From contig NZ_CP104207.1 in the NCBI RefSeq assembly GCF_025244705.1, positions 744,001 through 808,000 on the forward strand: a stretch of DNA of 64,000 nucleotides, written 5' to 3'. Below are positions 39,197-50,093 of the stretch, piece after piece. Every line of letters begins with the position of its first letter. The first letter of the stretch is position 1. The DNA comes from Sphingopyxis sp. PET50 (lineage in GTDB: Bacteria > Pseudomonadota > Alphaproteobacteria > Sphingomonadales > Sphingomonadaceae). The position numbers were made by a program, and so were the translations under genes. The notes beneath the pieces are model-generated. The model ran no database searches. It was not told the DNA's origin and saw nothing but the letters and a program-made list of their open reading frames with translations.

Positions 39197-40222
39197 ATGG
39201 CGATTCTCGACCTCCCGCTTCGCGAAGACCAGCAGATGCTGGTCGACAGCGTCCGGCGCTATATTGCCGATCATGCCAGGCCCGGCTGGCGTGAACTGGC
39301 CGATGTACTCGGTCTCGCCGGACTGTCGCTGCCCGAAGCCGCGGGCGGCTTCGGCGGCGGGGCGTGCGATATGGCGCTGGTGATGGCGGAACTCGGACCG
39401 GCGTTTGCCGGGGCCGACTGGCTGTCGCATGCGGCGGCGGCTTTCGTGCTTTGCCGGGTTGCGCCCGATCTTCCGCTGCTGCCCGATCTTGCTGCGGGCA
39501 ACCGGCGGGCGGCGATCGTTTGCCCGGCTTCGGCCGCGGAGATGCCGGCCGTTGAAGCGGATGGCACGATCCGGGGCATCGCGACGCTCGTTGCGGGCGC
39601 GGCGGAGGCCGATGTCCTGCTGCTCGCCGACGAAGCGGCGCTGCTGCTGATCGCGGCCGACCGCGACAAGGTCGAGCAGCGCCACCGCATCATGCATGAC
39701 GGCACCGTCTCGGCCGACCTTGCCTTCACGCTCAGGCCCGGCGATGCCGAAACTCTTGCGGCAGGTGCCGAAGCGCGCCGGATTGCCGAACGGGCGAACG
39801 ACCTGGTTCTCGCCGGGCGCTGTGCCGAAGCGGTCGGACTGATCCAGCGCATGATCGCCGACAGCGTCGCCTATCTCGGTCAGCGGACCCAGTTCGGCAA
39901 GCCCATCGGCAGTTTCCAGGCGCTGCGCCACCGCGCCGCCGACATGCAACTCGCGGCGATGAAGGCCACCGCGCTGACCGAAACGGCCGTCCTGGTGGTC
40001 GACGCGGATAGCGCCGGGCGCGCGCAAGCGGTCAGCGCGGCCTGCGTCGAAGTCAGCGATGCCGTGCGGATCGTCGGGGAAGGGGCCGTGCAGATTCACG
40101 GCGCTATGGGGCTCACCGAAGAGCTCAGCCTTGGCAGTCATTTCAAGCGGGGACTGGCCATCGCCGCCGCGATGGGACCGCGCGCCGGCCATCTTGCGCG
40201 CTTCGCCGAGGCCGCAGCCTAG
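39197..40222 (+). CDS. Acyl-CoA dehydrogenase family protein (small subunit type)
   Basis: This 341-residue ACAD-fold protein opens L-P-L-R-E-D-Q-Q-M-L-V-D-S-V-R and has C-terminal Q-R-T-Q-F-G-K-P-I-G-S-F-Q-A-L and G-A-M-G-L-T-E-E motifs. It is short, like subunits of heteromeric ACADs in steroid and side-chain catabolism. GGGAGG precedes the ATG. It converges on a second ACAD at 40219 with overlapping stop codons (CTAG). Pairing of the two into one enzyme is inferred. Confidence 0.88.
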   Translation: MAILDLPLREDQQMLVDSVRRYIADHARPGWRELADVLGLAGLSLPEAAGGFGGGACDMALVMAELGPAFAGADWLSHAAAAFVLCRVAPDLPLLPDLAAGNRRAAIVCPASAAEMPAVEADGTIRGIATLVAGAAEADVLLLADEAALLLIAADRDKVEQRHRIMHDGTVSADLAFTLRPGDAETLAAGAEARRIAERANDLVLAGRCAEAVGLIQRMIADSVAYLGQRTQFGKPIGSFQALRHRAADMQLAAMKATALTETAVLVVDADSAGRAQAVSAACVEVSDAVRIVGEGAVQIHGAMGLTEELSLGSHFKRGLAIAAAMGPRAGHLARFAEAAA

Positions 40223-41351
40223 CCGAGCATCAGGCGCGCGACGAGATCGCGCTGGATTTCGTTCGACCCGGCATAGATGGTCGCCGCACGCGCGTTGAGG
40301 TAGCGGGGCACGGCCGTCGCTCTATCCACCGGCGTCTGGCCGTCGGCATCGGTCCACGCCGCATAGCCCTCGATCTCGCAGCCGAGGACGTCGATACGCT
40401 GCGCCGCTTCGGTGCCGAGGATTTTCAGCGCCGAGGCGTAGAGAGCCGGGCTGCCGCCTACGCCGCGCATCGCCTTCAACTCCAGCGCCTGCAGCGCGCG
40501 CAGATGGATGGCCTCGCGATCCAGGCTCGCGCGCAGCACCGGATCGACGTCATCGCGCCCACGGAGCCGTTCGAGCCTTCCGATCAGGCCCGGGGCATAT
40601 TTGCCGCCACGCTCGAAGGTCAGCAGATGCTTGGCGACCGACCAGCCTTCATTCTCCGCGCCCAGCCGGTTCGACTGCGGCACGCGCACGTCGTCGAAAA
40701 ACACCTGGTTGAATTCATGGTCGCCGGCGAGGGTGCGGATCGGCTCGACCGCGATGCCGGGCGTCGCCATGTCGAGCAGCAGGAAGCTGATCCCGGCCTG
40801 CGGCTTGCCTTCGTTCGAGGTGCGGACGAGGCAGAACATGCGGTTCGCGAAATGGGCGTGGGTGGTCCAGATCTTCGACCCGTTCAGCACATAATCGTCG
40901 CCGTCGGGCGTCGCGCGGAGCTGGAGCGCGGCGAGGTCGGACCCGGCGCCGGGTTCGGAGAAACCCTGGCACCAATAATCCTCGCCCGACAATATGCGCG
41001 GCAGATAATGGGCACGCTGCGCGGGCGTGCCATAATGCATGATCACCGGCGCGACCATTTTCAGCCCCATCGGGGCCAGGCCGGGCGCGCCTGCGCGGGC
41101 GTATTCGGCGGCGAAGACATAGCGTTCGATCTCGCTCCATCCCGTTCCCCCGAACTCGGCTAGGCCAGTCGGGTGCGGCCCAGCCGCGCGCATTCAGGAT
41201 GCGCTGCCAGGGCAAGGTGACCGCCGGGTCGATGAAGACGCTGGTCGCGCGCGCCGCCGCGCGCCGCAACTCGTCGGGGAGGGCGGTTTCGAGAAAGGCG
41301 CGAGCCTCGTCCTGAAAGGCCTGCAGCGCCGGATCGTTCAGCATGTCCATG
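40219..41351 (-). CDS. Acyl-CoA dehydrogenase (frameshifted by an extra T)
   Basis: The N-terminus M-D-M-L-N-D-P-A-L-Q-A-F leaves frame after A-A-P-D-W-P. Removing the T at 41161 restores A-E-F-G-G-T-G-W-S and gives about 377 residues. The FAD/substrate motif W-C-Q-G-F-S-E-P-G-A-G-S-D-L and C-terminal Y-A-G-S-N-E-I-Q-R are present. The Glu of the medium-chain Y-E-G-T motif is Ala here, so the catalytic base, if any, lies elsewhere. It would introduce a 2,3-double bond into an acyl-CoA. Confidence 0.9.
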
Positions 41352-41399
41352 GCGCCGGTTTGTAGAGCGCCGCTGTGCCGCGCCAAGCTGGCACCTGCA

Positions 41400-42149
41400 T
41401 CAGGCCGCCCGCGCGCCGACGAAGCCCAGCCCCGCGGCGATCTGGATCGACTGCGCGCGCCCCGTGGCGCCGAGCTTTGCCGCGGCGTTGCGCAGGTGGA
41501 AGCGTACCGTCGATACCGACAGCGACAGGATGATCCCGATCTCGCCGTCGGTCTTGCCCGCCGCCGCCCAGCGCAGGCATTGCACCTCGCGCCGCGTCAG
41601 CGTCTGCGGCACGGTGGCGTTGCGCGGGCGGCCGCGCGCCTCGTTATGCGTCGCGACCAGCTTGACGGCCAGATTGTGCAAATGGCCGGCCTGTTCGGCA
41701 AAGATGGCATCGACCCCCACCGGCTCGCGCGAACACCAGAAGACCGCGCCGACCAGCCCGCGCGGCAGGTGTACGGGGGCGATGATCGCCTCGCCGAAAT
41801 GGGGCGTATTCTTCGCCTGTTCGCAATCGACTTCGTCGAGCAGCCCGGTCGTCCGCCAGGTGTGGAGCGCGCCGTCGCTGTAATAGAAGGGTTCGGCGAC
41901 CAGCCGCGCCGCGGTCAGAAAGGCGATATGCAGCGCCAGCTTGCGGTCGCGCCAATAGGCGTGATCGGGATTGACCCAGTGAAAGCTGGTTTCGGCATAG
42001 GGGCGGCCGCTCTCGTCGCTCATCGGTTCGGGGTCGCCGAGGTCGGCCTGCGCGGCGACATAGGGCAGTCCGATCGCATCGCCCGCCGCCTGTACGGTGG
42101 CGATCAGGTCGGGCATTTCGGCCCAGCATTGCGCCCGATAATCCGTCAC
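41400..42149 (-). CDS. LuxR-family regulator (LuxR solo)
   Basis: About 249 residues from the GTG at 42149, which has GGGAGAGGAGC upstream. The N-terminal part resembles an autoinducer-binding-like sensor fold (H-W-V-N-P-D-H-A-Y-W). The C-terminus is a LuxR HTH: L-T-R-R-E-V-Q-C-L-R-W-A-A-A-G-K-T and V-S-T-V-R-F-H-L-R-N-A. No luxI-type synthase is visible in the window. It may sense a non-AHL ligand and control the adjacent ACAD. Confidence 0.85.
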   Translation of the reverse strand: MTDYRAQCWAEMPDLIATVQAAGDAIGLPYVAAQADLGDPEPMSDESGRPYAETSFHWVNPDHAYWRDRKLALHIAFLTAARLVAEPFYYSDGALHTWRTTGLLDEVDCEQAKNTPHFGEAIIAPVHLPRGLVGAVFWCSREPVGVDAIFAEQAGHLHNLAVKLVATHNEARGRPRNATVPQTLTRREVQCLRWAAAGKTDGEIGIILSLSVSTVRFHLRNAAAKLGATGRAQSIQIAAGLGFVGARAA

Positions 42150-42337
42150 GCGTCCGCTCCTCTCCCATCCTGCCACAGGTGTCAGCTTGTTGGTGGCGCC
42201 GCAATCCTGTCCCTTATCACCACCGGATCGCGTGCGAGGCTCGCACAAAGACGAGCCGTGCCGCAAGCCGTTTCAGAGAGGATGGATGATGAAGGCCCCC
42301 ATTTTCCTCCCTCGCTGATCGCCGGTATTTCGCCCGG

Positions 42338-43676
42338 CTATTGCCGATAGGTTTTGGGCGAAATGCCGTGGCGGGCGATCTTGTCGTAGAGCGTCTTGCG
42401 CGGAATCCGCAGATAGGCGAGCGTCGCCGCAATATCGCCGTTCGCGACCGTCAGCGCGTCCCTGATCGCCTGCGCTTCGAACTGCGCGACCCGTTCGGGC
42501 AGCGACGGTATCGGCGCGCGCCCGTCGGGCGCGGAATGCTCCAGGCCGAGAATTTCCGCATAAGCGAAATTGCGCAGCTCGCGAACATTGCCGGGCCAGT
42601 CATGCTCGATCAGATGCGCACGCGCGGCATCGGTCAGGACGAAATCGCCGGCGCGCAGCTTGCTGGCCGCCTCTTCGGCGAATTGAGCGAACAGTTGCGG
42701 AATATCGGCCTTGTGTTCGCGCAGCGGGGGCATGCGGATGCGGACGACGTTCAGCCGATAGAAAAGATCTTCGCGAAATTCGCCTAGCCTGGACCGCCAG
42801 TTGCAGGTCGCGCCGCGATGAGGCGATGATACGCAGATCGACCCCGCGCGGTTCGGCCGCGCCGATCGGCTGGATCTTGCGCTCCTCGACCACGCGCAGC
42901 AATTTTGCCTGGATCGCGAGCGGCATCGTGTCGATGCCGTCGAGGAACAGGGTGCCGCGATTGGCCTGTTCGATCCGTCCCGCGCGCGCGATCGGGCCAT
43001 AGCCGGGCACGCCGCGGTCGTGGCCGAACAGTTCGACTTCGGCCAGTTGTTCGGGCAGCGCGCCGCAATCGACCGCCACGAACGGCCGTCCCGACCTCGG
43101 CCCCTTGCGGTGCAGGATCAGCGCCGCCAGTTCCTTGCCCGTGCCGGTTTCCCCCTCGACCAGCACGTCGATGTCGGCTTGCGCCACCTGCAGGATCGTC
43201 GCGCGCAGCTGCGCCATCACCGGGCTGTCGCCGGTCAGCGGACTGTCGACGCTCGTCTCGGCGGCGGCGCGCAGCATCCGGTTGTCGAGCACCAGCCGCC
43301 GGGTATCGAGCGCCTTGCGCACCGTCGCGACCAGATGGTCGGTGGCAAAGGGTTTGGCGAGGAAGTCGAACGCGCCGCTTTTCAGCGCCCCGATCGCCAT
43401 CGGGACATCGGCATGGCCGGTGATCAGGATGACCGGGATGTCGGGGTCGATGGCCCGGACCCGCGCGAAAAACTCCAGGCCATCGAGCCGCGGCATGCGG
43501 ATGTCGGTCACGATCGCTCCTGCAAACCCGCCGTCGATTTCGGCGAGAGCGGCTTCGGCATCGGCGAACGGCCTTACGTCGATATCGGCCAGTTCGAGCG
43601 ACTGCACGGTCGCCGCGCGCAGTGCGTCGTCGTCATCGACAAAGACGATATGCTGGCGGGTCACGAATTCGCTCAT
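42338..43676 (-). CDS. DctD-like NtrC-family response regulator lacking GAFTGA (frameshifted)
   Basis: The receiver domain has an acidic cluster D14-D17, phosphoacceptor Asp58 (V-T-D-I-R-M-P) and K-P-F. The AAA+ domain has Walker A G-E-T-G-T-G-K-E, but the GAFTGA loop is replaced by G-V-P-G-Y-G and the Walker B Glu by Gly (L-F-L-D-G-I-D). A Fis-type HTH ends the protein. Removing the T at 42785 restores Q-A-G-E-F-R-E-D-L-F and 445 residues. The two changed motifs argue against sigma54 activation. ATGA overlap with dctB. It probably controls dctA. Confidence 0.9.
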
Positions 43677-45441
43677 GCCCGGCGCACCGTCAGCCTGAAC
43701 GCCGCGCCGCCGAGCGGCGACGTGACGAGGTCGAGCGTACCGCCGAACTCGCGCGCGATATCGCGCGCGATGCCAAGGCCCAGCCCCAGGCCATCGGCCT
43801 TGGCGGTGACGAAGGGCGTGAACAGATGGTCGGCGACCTCGGCGGCGATGCCCGGCCCGTTGTCGGCAACGGTAATTGCGATATCGCTCTCCGCCGATGT
43901 GGCGATGCGGATTCGCGGATCGGAGCGGCTGCCGAGCGCGTCGAGTGCGTTCTGGAGCAGGTTGACGAGAATTTGCTCGAGCCGGACGCGGTCGGCGACG
44001 CAGTGCAGACCGGCCACTTCGCCGGTGTGTTCGATCGCGACGCCATTTTCGCGAATACGGTCGCCGACGAGCAGCAACGCCCCGTCGATGACGGGACCGA
44101 TCCCGACCGGCCCCGGCGCCGGCGTGCTGCGGCGGGCAAAGCTGCGCAGTTCGGCGGTAATCGCCCCGATGCGCTCGGTCAGCGACACGATGGTTCCGAG
44201 GTTGTCGCGCGCCTTTCCGGCGTCGCCGCGGTCGAGAAAGGTGCCGGCATTCTCGGCGAAGCTGCGGATGGCCGCGACGGGCTGGTTGATTTCGTGTGCG
44301 ACACCCGCGGTGATCTGGCCGATCGTGCCAAGGCGGCTCGCCTGCGCCAGTTCTTCGCGAGCCGCGCGAAAGCGGCGGTTCGCCTCGACCAGGTCGGCGG
44401 TGCGCGCGGCGACCTCGATCTCGAGCGTCCGGCGCGCTTCTTCCTGCAGTCTCTGTTTCTCGCGCGCGCGAAATATCCAGGTCAGCAGCGCGGCGAGCAG
44501 GATGAAGGCGATCAGTATCGCGGTGCGTGCGGTGGCGTTCGCGCTCGCTTCGGCAGGGCCGAGCGGTTGAAAGGCGTGGAGCCGGGCGCCCGGCATCGGA
44601 ACCGCGACTGCCGCTTCGCGAAAGCGGATACCGCCACCGATCCAGGTCGCGCCCTCGCGCATCGGGGGCAGAGGCGTCAGCGGCAAATTGCCGAACTGCA
44701 ATGCGGCCCGGATCGCCGAACGAGTCTTCTCGTCGAGAGGCGCCAGCGTCCGGAAGCGCCAATCGGCGCGGCTGGTGATGATCACCACGCCATGATCGTC
44801 GGTGACGAAGGTGGTCAACGGCTGGCGCGCCCATTCGGCCTCGAGCCGGTCGAACTCGACCTTCACGACGATCACGCCGAGCGGACGCCCGTCGTCCTCG
44901 ACCCGGCGCGCAATATAGAGACCGGGCCGCCCGCTGACCGTGCCGAGCGCGAACAACTCGGCGCTGCCCTTCGCCATCGCATCGCGGAAATAGGGACGGA
45001 AACCGTAGTTCTGCCCGACGAAGCTTTGCGGCTGGCGCCAGTTGCTCGCGGCGATCGTCACCCCGTCGCGCCCGATCAGATAGATGACCGCGGCGTCGGT
45101 CCGGTCAGCGAGCACTTCGAGTTTGCTGTTCATCCGCCGGACCGCCGCGGTATCGCCGCTCGGCTAGGACGCTGTGAGCCTCCGGATATTCGATCAGCAC
45201 CAGCGGCAGCAGGCGGAACTTCTGCAGTTCGCCGCGCGAGCCAGCTCGCGGCGCTGCGGGCCTGCTGCTCGGCCGCGATATCGGCCTCGACCCGCGCATG
45301 ATCGCGCGCCCATCCGAATGCCGCCACAGCGATCAGCGCGAGCAGGAGGATCGCGAGCAGCGCCGCCCAGACGAGCCGCCGCCCGATGCTGCCCCTGACG
45401 CCACCCACGCGCGAATCAACGGATAAGCTTGCTTCGACCAT
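43673..45441 (-). CDS. DctB-like sensor histidine kinase (two frameshifts)
   Basis: An N-terminal helix (L-V-W-A-A-L-L-A-I-L-L-L-A-L-I), a periplasmic sensor region and a second helix (T-A-I-L-I-A-F-I-L-L-A-A-L-L-T) are followed by the kinase core: H-box A-G-V-A-H-E-I-N-Q-P, N-box N-L-L-Q-N-A-L-D-A-L, G1 D-N-G-P-G-I and G2 G-L-G-L-G-L-G-I. One extra base near 45232 and an extra T at 45165 break the sensor; corrected length is 588 residues. It likely senses C4-dicarboxylates. No clear ribosome site precedes the ATG, which abuts a palindrome. Confidence 0.88.
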
Positions 45442-45442
45442 C

Positions 45443-45460
45443 TGTGCGAATTATCGCACA
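45443..45460. promoter_or_regulatory. Palindrome at the dctB start, dctB/dctA intergenic region
   Basis: TGTGCGA-ATTA-TCGCACA has perfect 7-base arms and begins two bases upstream of the dctB ATG. A lone half-site TCGCACA occurs at 45485-45491. The AT-rich remainder of the 199-base gap contains likely -10-type sequences toward dctA. I found no convincing sigma54 (TGGCAC-N5-TTGC) site. It may be a binding site for the DctD-like regulator or another factor. Confidence 0.5.
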
Positions 45461-45640
45461 TAATGGAAATTGATAAGCGGAAAATCGCACAAAATCTGCA
45501 CGCCAATCCTGTATGATTTTATATATATCTAATTTTATCAGTATTTTGAGTGATAATCCGAAATCCTTGGACCGGCAATGGTGCTTAGCCATAATTTTGC
45601 AGAAGCAGCGGCGAAAGGTCGCGCTCGGGAGGATGTACAC

Positions 45641-46981
45641 GTGGCCGTCATTGCAATCGACCAGTCCGGACAGGCGGTCGCCGGGGCTAAACCTCTCTAT
45701 CGCCATCTCTATGTCCAGGTCCTTGCCGCGATCCTGTTCGGCGCGCTCATCGGCCATTTCTGGCCCGAGACGGGCGAGGCGCTGAAGCCGCTTGGGGACG
45801 CCTTTATCAAGCTGGTCAAGATGATCATCGCGCCGGTGATCTTCCTGACGCTGGTCACCGGTATCGCGGGGATGACCGAACTCAGGTCGGTCGGGCGCGT
45901 TGCGGGCAAGGCCTTTGCCTATTTCCTTTTCTTCTCCACGCTCGCGCTGATCGTCGGGCTGATCGTCGCCAATACGGTGCAGCCGGGGGCGGGGATGAAC
46001 GTCGACCCCGCGACGCTCGATACCGGCGCGGTCAAGACCTATGTCGAAAAGGCACAGCACAGCAGCATCGTCGACTTCCTGATGGCGGTCATCCCGACGA
46101 CCCTGGTGTCGGCGCTCGCCGGGGATTCATTGCTCCAGGTGCTGCTCGTGTCGATCCTGTTCGGCATCGCCCTGTCGATGGTCGGCGAGCCTGCCGCGCC
46201 GGTGCGCGATCTGCTCGAACGCGTCGGGCTGGTCGTGTTCAAGCTCGTCGGCATATTGATGCGCGCCGCGCCGATCGGGGCGTTCGGAGCCATGGCCTTC
46301 ACGATCGGCAAATATGGCATCGAATCGCTCGCCAATCTCGCGGGGCTGGTCGCGACCTTCTATCTCACTTCGCTGATCTTCGTGGTCGGCGTGCTCGGCA
46401 TCGTCGCGCGATTGTCGGGCTTTTCCATCTTCAAGCTGATCCGCTACCTCAAGGCCGAACTGCTGCTCGTGCTCGGGACCTCGTCGTCGGAAAGCGCGCT
46501 GCCCAGTCTGATGGAGAAGATGGAACGCGCGGGCTGTGCCAAGCCGGTCGTCGGGCTGGTCGTGCCGACGGGCTATTCGTTCAACCTCGACGGAACCAAC
46601 ATCTATATGACGCTCGCCGCGCTGTTCATCGCGCAGGCGTGCAATGTCGATCTGTCGCTTGGCGATCAGATCGCGCTGCTGCTGGTCGCGATGATCAGTT
46701 CGAAGGGCGCCGCCGGAGTGACCGGCGCCGGCTTCATCACGCTCGCCGCGACGCTTTCGATCGTGCCGTCGGTCCCGGTCGCCGGCATGGCGCTGATCCT
46801 CGGCATCGACCGCTTCATGAGCGAGTGCCGCAGCCTCACCAATTTCATCGGCAACGCGGTCGCGACGATTGTCGTCGCGCGCTGGGACAGGGCGCTCGAC
46901 CGCGAGCAGCTGCGCGCCGCGCTGGATGGCGAACCCGCCACCGGCCTCGCCGCACCGCCGGTCGAACAGGACATGGACTAG
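45641..46981 (+). CDS. dctA: C4-dicarboxylate/cation symporter (DctA, DAACS family)
   Basis: About 446 residues from the GTG at 45641, which has GGGAGGATG nine bases upstream; an in-frame ATG at 45578 would add an uncharacteristic polar extension. The family serine motif is T-S-S-S-E-S-A-L-P and the substrate/cation motif is G-Y-S-F-N-L-D-G-T. It is a secondary transporter in the inner membrane, importing succinate, fumarate or malate with cations. It is divergent from the DctBD-like pair. An amino-acid substrate cannot be excluded. Confidence 0.9.
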   Translation: MAVIAIDQSGQAVAGAKPLYRHLYVQVLAAILFGALIGHFWPETGEALKPLGDAFIKLVKMIIAPVIFLTLVTGIAGMTELRSVGRVAGKAFAYFLFFSTLALIVGLIVANTVQPGAGMNVDPATLDTGAVKTYVEKAQHSSIVDFLMAVIPTTLVSALAGDSLLQVLLVSILFGIALSMVGEPAAPVRDLLERVGLVVFKLVGILMRAAPIGAFGAMAFTIGKYGIESLANLAGLVATFYLTSLIFVVGVLGIVARLSGFSIFKLIRYLKAELLLVLGTSSSESALPSLMEKMERAGCAKPVVGLVVPTGYSFNLDGTNIYMTLAALFIAQACNVDLSLGDQIALLLVAMISSKGAAGVTGAGFITLAATLSIVPSVPVAGMALILGIDRFMSECRSLTNFIGNAVATIVVARWDRALDREQLRAALDGEPATGLAAPPVEQDMD

Positions 46982-47014
46982 GGCCGCAAAGGCCCGCGAA
47001 ACGGGAGAAGGATC

Positions 47015-50000
47015 ATGAGGGGTAGTCATTCGGCAATGCTGTTGGCGAGTACGGCGTTCTGCCTGTTCGTAACGGTTCCCGCCGCGGCGCAGGACAGCGA
47101 TGCCGCCGCGCCGGGCGGCGCGGCCGCCACCGGGGAAGGGCAGGCCGATGAAGCGACCTCACCCGAGATCGTCGTGGTGGGCACGCGCATCGAAGGCGCG
47201 CGCGTAACCGAAGCGCTGCCCGTGATCGTCGTCGGCCAGGACCGGCTCGACGCGATCGGCGCGGTCAGCGGCGACGAACTGATCCGCAACATCCCGCAGA
47301 TGGGCGACGTCAGCTTCAACCCCGGCAACAACGCCCAGACCAGCAATGCGGCGCGCGGCGACGTCGGCTCGGTCAACCTGCGCTCGCTCGGGGTCGGCAA
47401 CACGCTGGTGCTCCTGAACGGCCGCCGCGTCGTCACGCACCCCGCGAGTCAGGGCCTGTCCGACACCGGGACCGTGCCGGTGCTGAGCTATAATTCGAAT
47501 GCGATCCCGACCACCGGTCTTCAGCGTCTGGAGGTGCTGCTCGACGGGGCCGCGGCCCTGTATGGCTCGGACGCGGTTGCCGGCGTGGTCAACACGGTGC
47601 TCAAGGACGATTATGACGGCCTCCGGCTCCAGGCCCAATATGGCGGTGCCGAAGGTACGCACCTCACCGAGTTTCAGGGCAATATCCTTGCGGGCAAGAG
47701 CTTCGACCGCGGCAACATCACCGTCTCGTTCGAATATACCGACCGCGCGGCGCTGCGCGCCGAGGATCAGGATTTCACCGCTTCGGCCAATCTGCGGCCG
47801 TTCTTCGCCGATTACCCGGATTTCGCAGCCTCGCAGACCCCCGACGCACGCGCGACGCGTGGAGCATGGCTGGCGCTGATGGTCCCGGTGACCGGCGGCT
47901 AGCCGCGCCGCGGTACGACCAACCTCACCACCGCGGCGGGCGCTTTCACGGTCCGCCCGACGCGGCTCGGCGGTTGCACGCTGGCGCTGAGCGACGAGCT
48001 GTGTCTGGTGAATACCGCGCTTGCGACCAACAACGCGTTCCGCGACCTGCGCTACGACACTGCGGTCGGCACCACGGTGATGCCGAGCGTGAAGCGTTAC
48101 AACGCCTTCGCCAACGGTCATTACGACCTCACCGACAATCTGACCCTTTTCGGTGAGTTCGGCTATTATCGCTCGGACACGGTCCGCATCCAGCCGCCGG
48201 TGATCAATCTCAACCAGATATGGATCCCGGCGACCAACTATTACAATCCCTTCGGGCCGGTCGGCAGTCCGAACCGTCTCCCCGGATTGACCAATGTGCC
48301 CGACGAAGGCCTGCCGGTGCTGCTCACCACCTATCGTTTCGTCGATACCGGGCCGCAGACGGTGAACGTCAAGGGCGAACAGTTGCGCGGCCTGCTCGGC
48401 ATCCGCGGCGAGACGGCGGGCTTCAAATGGGACAGCGCCTTCGTCTATTCCGAAGCCTCGGCGGTCGACAGCAGCGTGGCGGTGCGCAGTTCGGCGTTGC
48501 AGCAGAGCCTCGCGCTCGCGACCCCCGATGCCTATAATCCGTTCAACGGCGGCTGCATCGACACGTTGAGCTTCGGCGATTGCACGCCGAGTTCGCAGGT
48601 GGCGATCGACGCGATCACCTTCGAGCTCAAGCGCCGCTCGAAAACGACGATGACGATGGGCGACTTCCGCGCCTCGCGCGCCGATCTGTTCGCGCTGCCC
48701 GGCGGCGACGTCGGCGTGGCCTTCGGTGCCGAAGTGCGGCGCGAGACGCAGCGCGACGACCGCGACTCCGCGGTCGACGGGTCGAGCCCCTTCGTCGATA
48801 TGGTCACCGGCGCGGTGACGATCAGCGACGCCGCGGCGGTCAGCGACAACCCCGACACCTATGGCAAGCGCACCGTCGCGGCGGCCTATGCCGAGCTTGC
48901 GGTGCCGCTGGTGTCGGAGGATATGAACATCCCGCTCGTCCGCCGCTTCGATATCCAGCTCGCGGGCCGCTACGAACATTACAGCGATTTCGGCAGCGTC
49001 GCGCGGCCCAAGGTGGCGGCGGCGTGGGATGTCTTCGACGGACTGCGCCTGCGCGGCTCCTTTTCGCAGGGTTTCCGTGCGCCGAACCTCGAACAGGTCA
49101 ATGCGGTCGAATATGCGCGCCTCGCGACCAGCCAGGACTTCCTGCGCTGCGAGGTCGACCTCCGTGCCGGTCGCATTGCGAACTTCACCGCCTGCGGCAA
49201 CAATGTCGGTTATTCGCGCCGCGTGTCGGGCAACCCCGACCTGAAGCCCGAAAAGAGCACCAACTATAATCTCGGCGCGGTGTTCGAGCCGGCCTTTCTG
49301 TCGGGCGACCTGGGGCGTGTGACCTTCACCGTCGATTATTGGTCGATCCGGCAAAAGGGTATCGTCGGCATTCTCGGCAACGACACCGCGGTCGCGCTCG
49401 ACTATCTCTTGCGCCTGCAGGGTTCGTCGAACCCCAACGTCATCCGCGACGCCGCCAATGCCGATGATATCGCGGCCTTCGCGGGCACGGGGATCGCGCC
49501 CGTCGGACGGATCATCACGGTGCGCGACCAGTTCATCAACCTCCAGCCGCAGACGGTGCGCGGACTCGACTTCGCATTCTATTGGGAGTCGCCCAAGACG
49601 GGCATCGGCAAGTTCGATCTTGCCGTCAACGCGACGCGCCTGCTCAAATTTTCGCGCGATCCCGGCCCAGCGGTCGACGCCCTCGTCGCGGCGCGCGAGG
49701 CCGGCGACATCAATGCCGCGACCCCGCTGCCCGAGACCGAGAATCTCATCGAGGCCAACGGGCGGCCGAAGTGGCGCGGCACGGCCTCGCTCACCTGGTC
49801 GCTCGGCAATTTCCAGATCGGGGCTTTCGGACGCTATACCGGAGCGGTCGACGAACTCGGCTTCGTCGATGCGAACGGCAACCCGTGGCGCGTGAAGTCG
49901 CAATTCACCGCCAACCTCTATGCCCAGGTCCGCATTCGCGACCGCGACGGTCTCGGCGGCAATATGCGCTGGCGCGTCGGGGTGCGCAACATCGCGGACA

Positions 50001-50092
50001 AGAAGCCGCCGCTCACCTCGGAAGGCTATCTGGGCTCGCTTTACAGCCCCTATGGCCGATACTGGTACACCTCGGTCACCACGGAGTTCTGA
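47015..50092 (+). CDS. TonB-dependent receptor with in-frame amber codon
   Basis: The signal peptide ends near V-P-A-A-A-Q. A TonB box-like E-I-V-V-V-G-T-R and plug segment I-R-N-I-P-Q-M-G-D follow; the barrel ends S-V-T-T-E-F. The same frame is open across the gene except for TAG at 47900-47902 after V-P-V-T-G-G, and it resumes at once as P-R-R-G-T-T-N-L-T-T. The context GGC-T-AGCC matches the extra-T pattern, so a T insertion plus a nearby base loss is likely. Total about 1025 codons. It differs from the receptors at 33562 and 51156. GAGAAGGATC precedes the ATG. Confidence 0.88.
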
Positions 50093-50093
50093 C

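Noticed and set aside
42232..42246. GTGCGA-GGC-TCGCAC palindrome downstream of dctD, similar in arms to the one at 45443
   Set aside because: The spacer is three rather than four bases and there is no promoter context; it could be a chance match or a weak terminator stem.
45442..45640. Sigma54 promoter for dctA
   Set aside because: I checked for TGGCAC-N5-TTGC-like pairs with GG/GC spacing of ten; TGG and TTGCA occur near 45579-45601 but with the wrong spacing.
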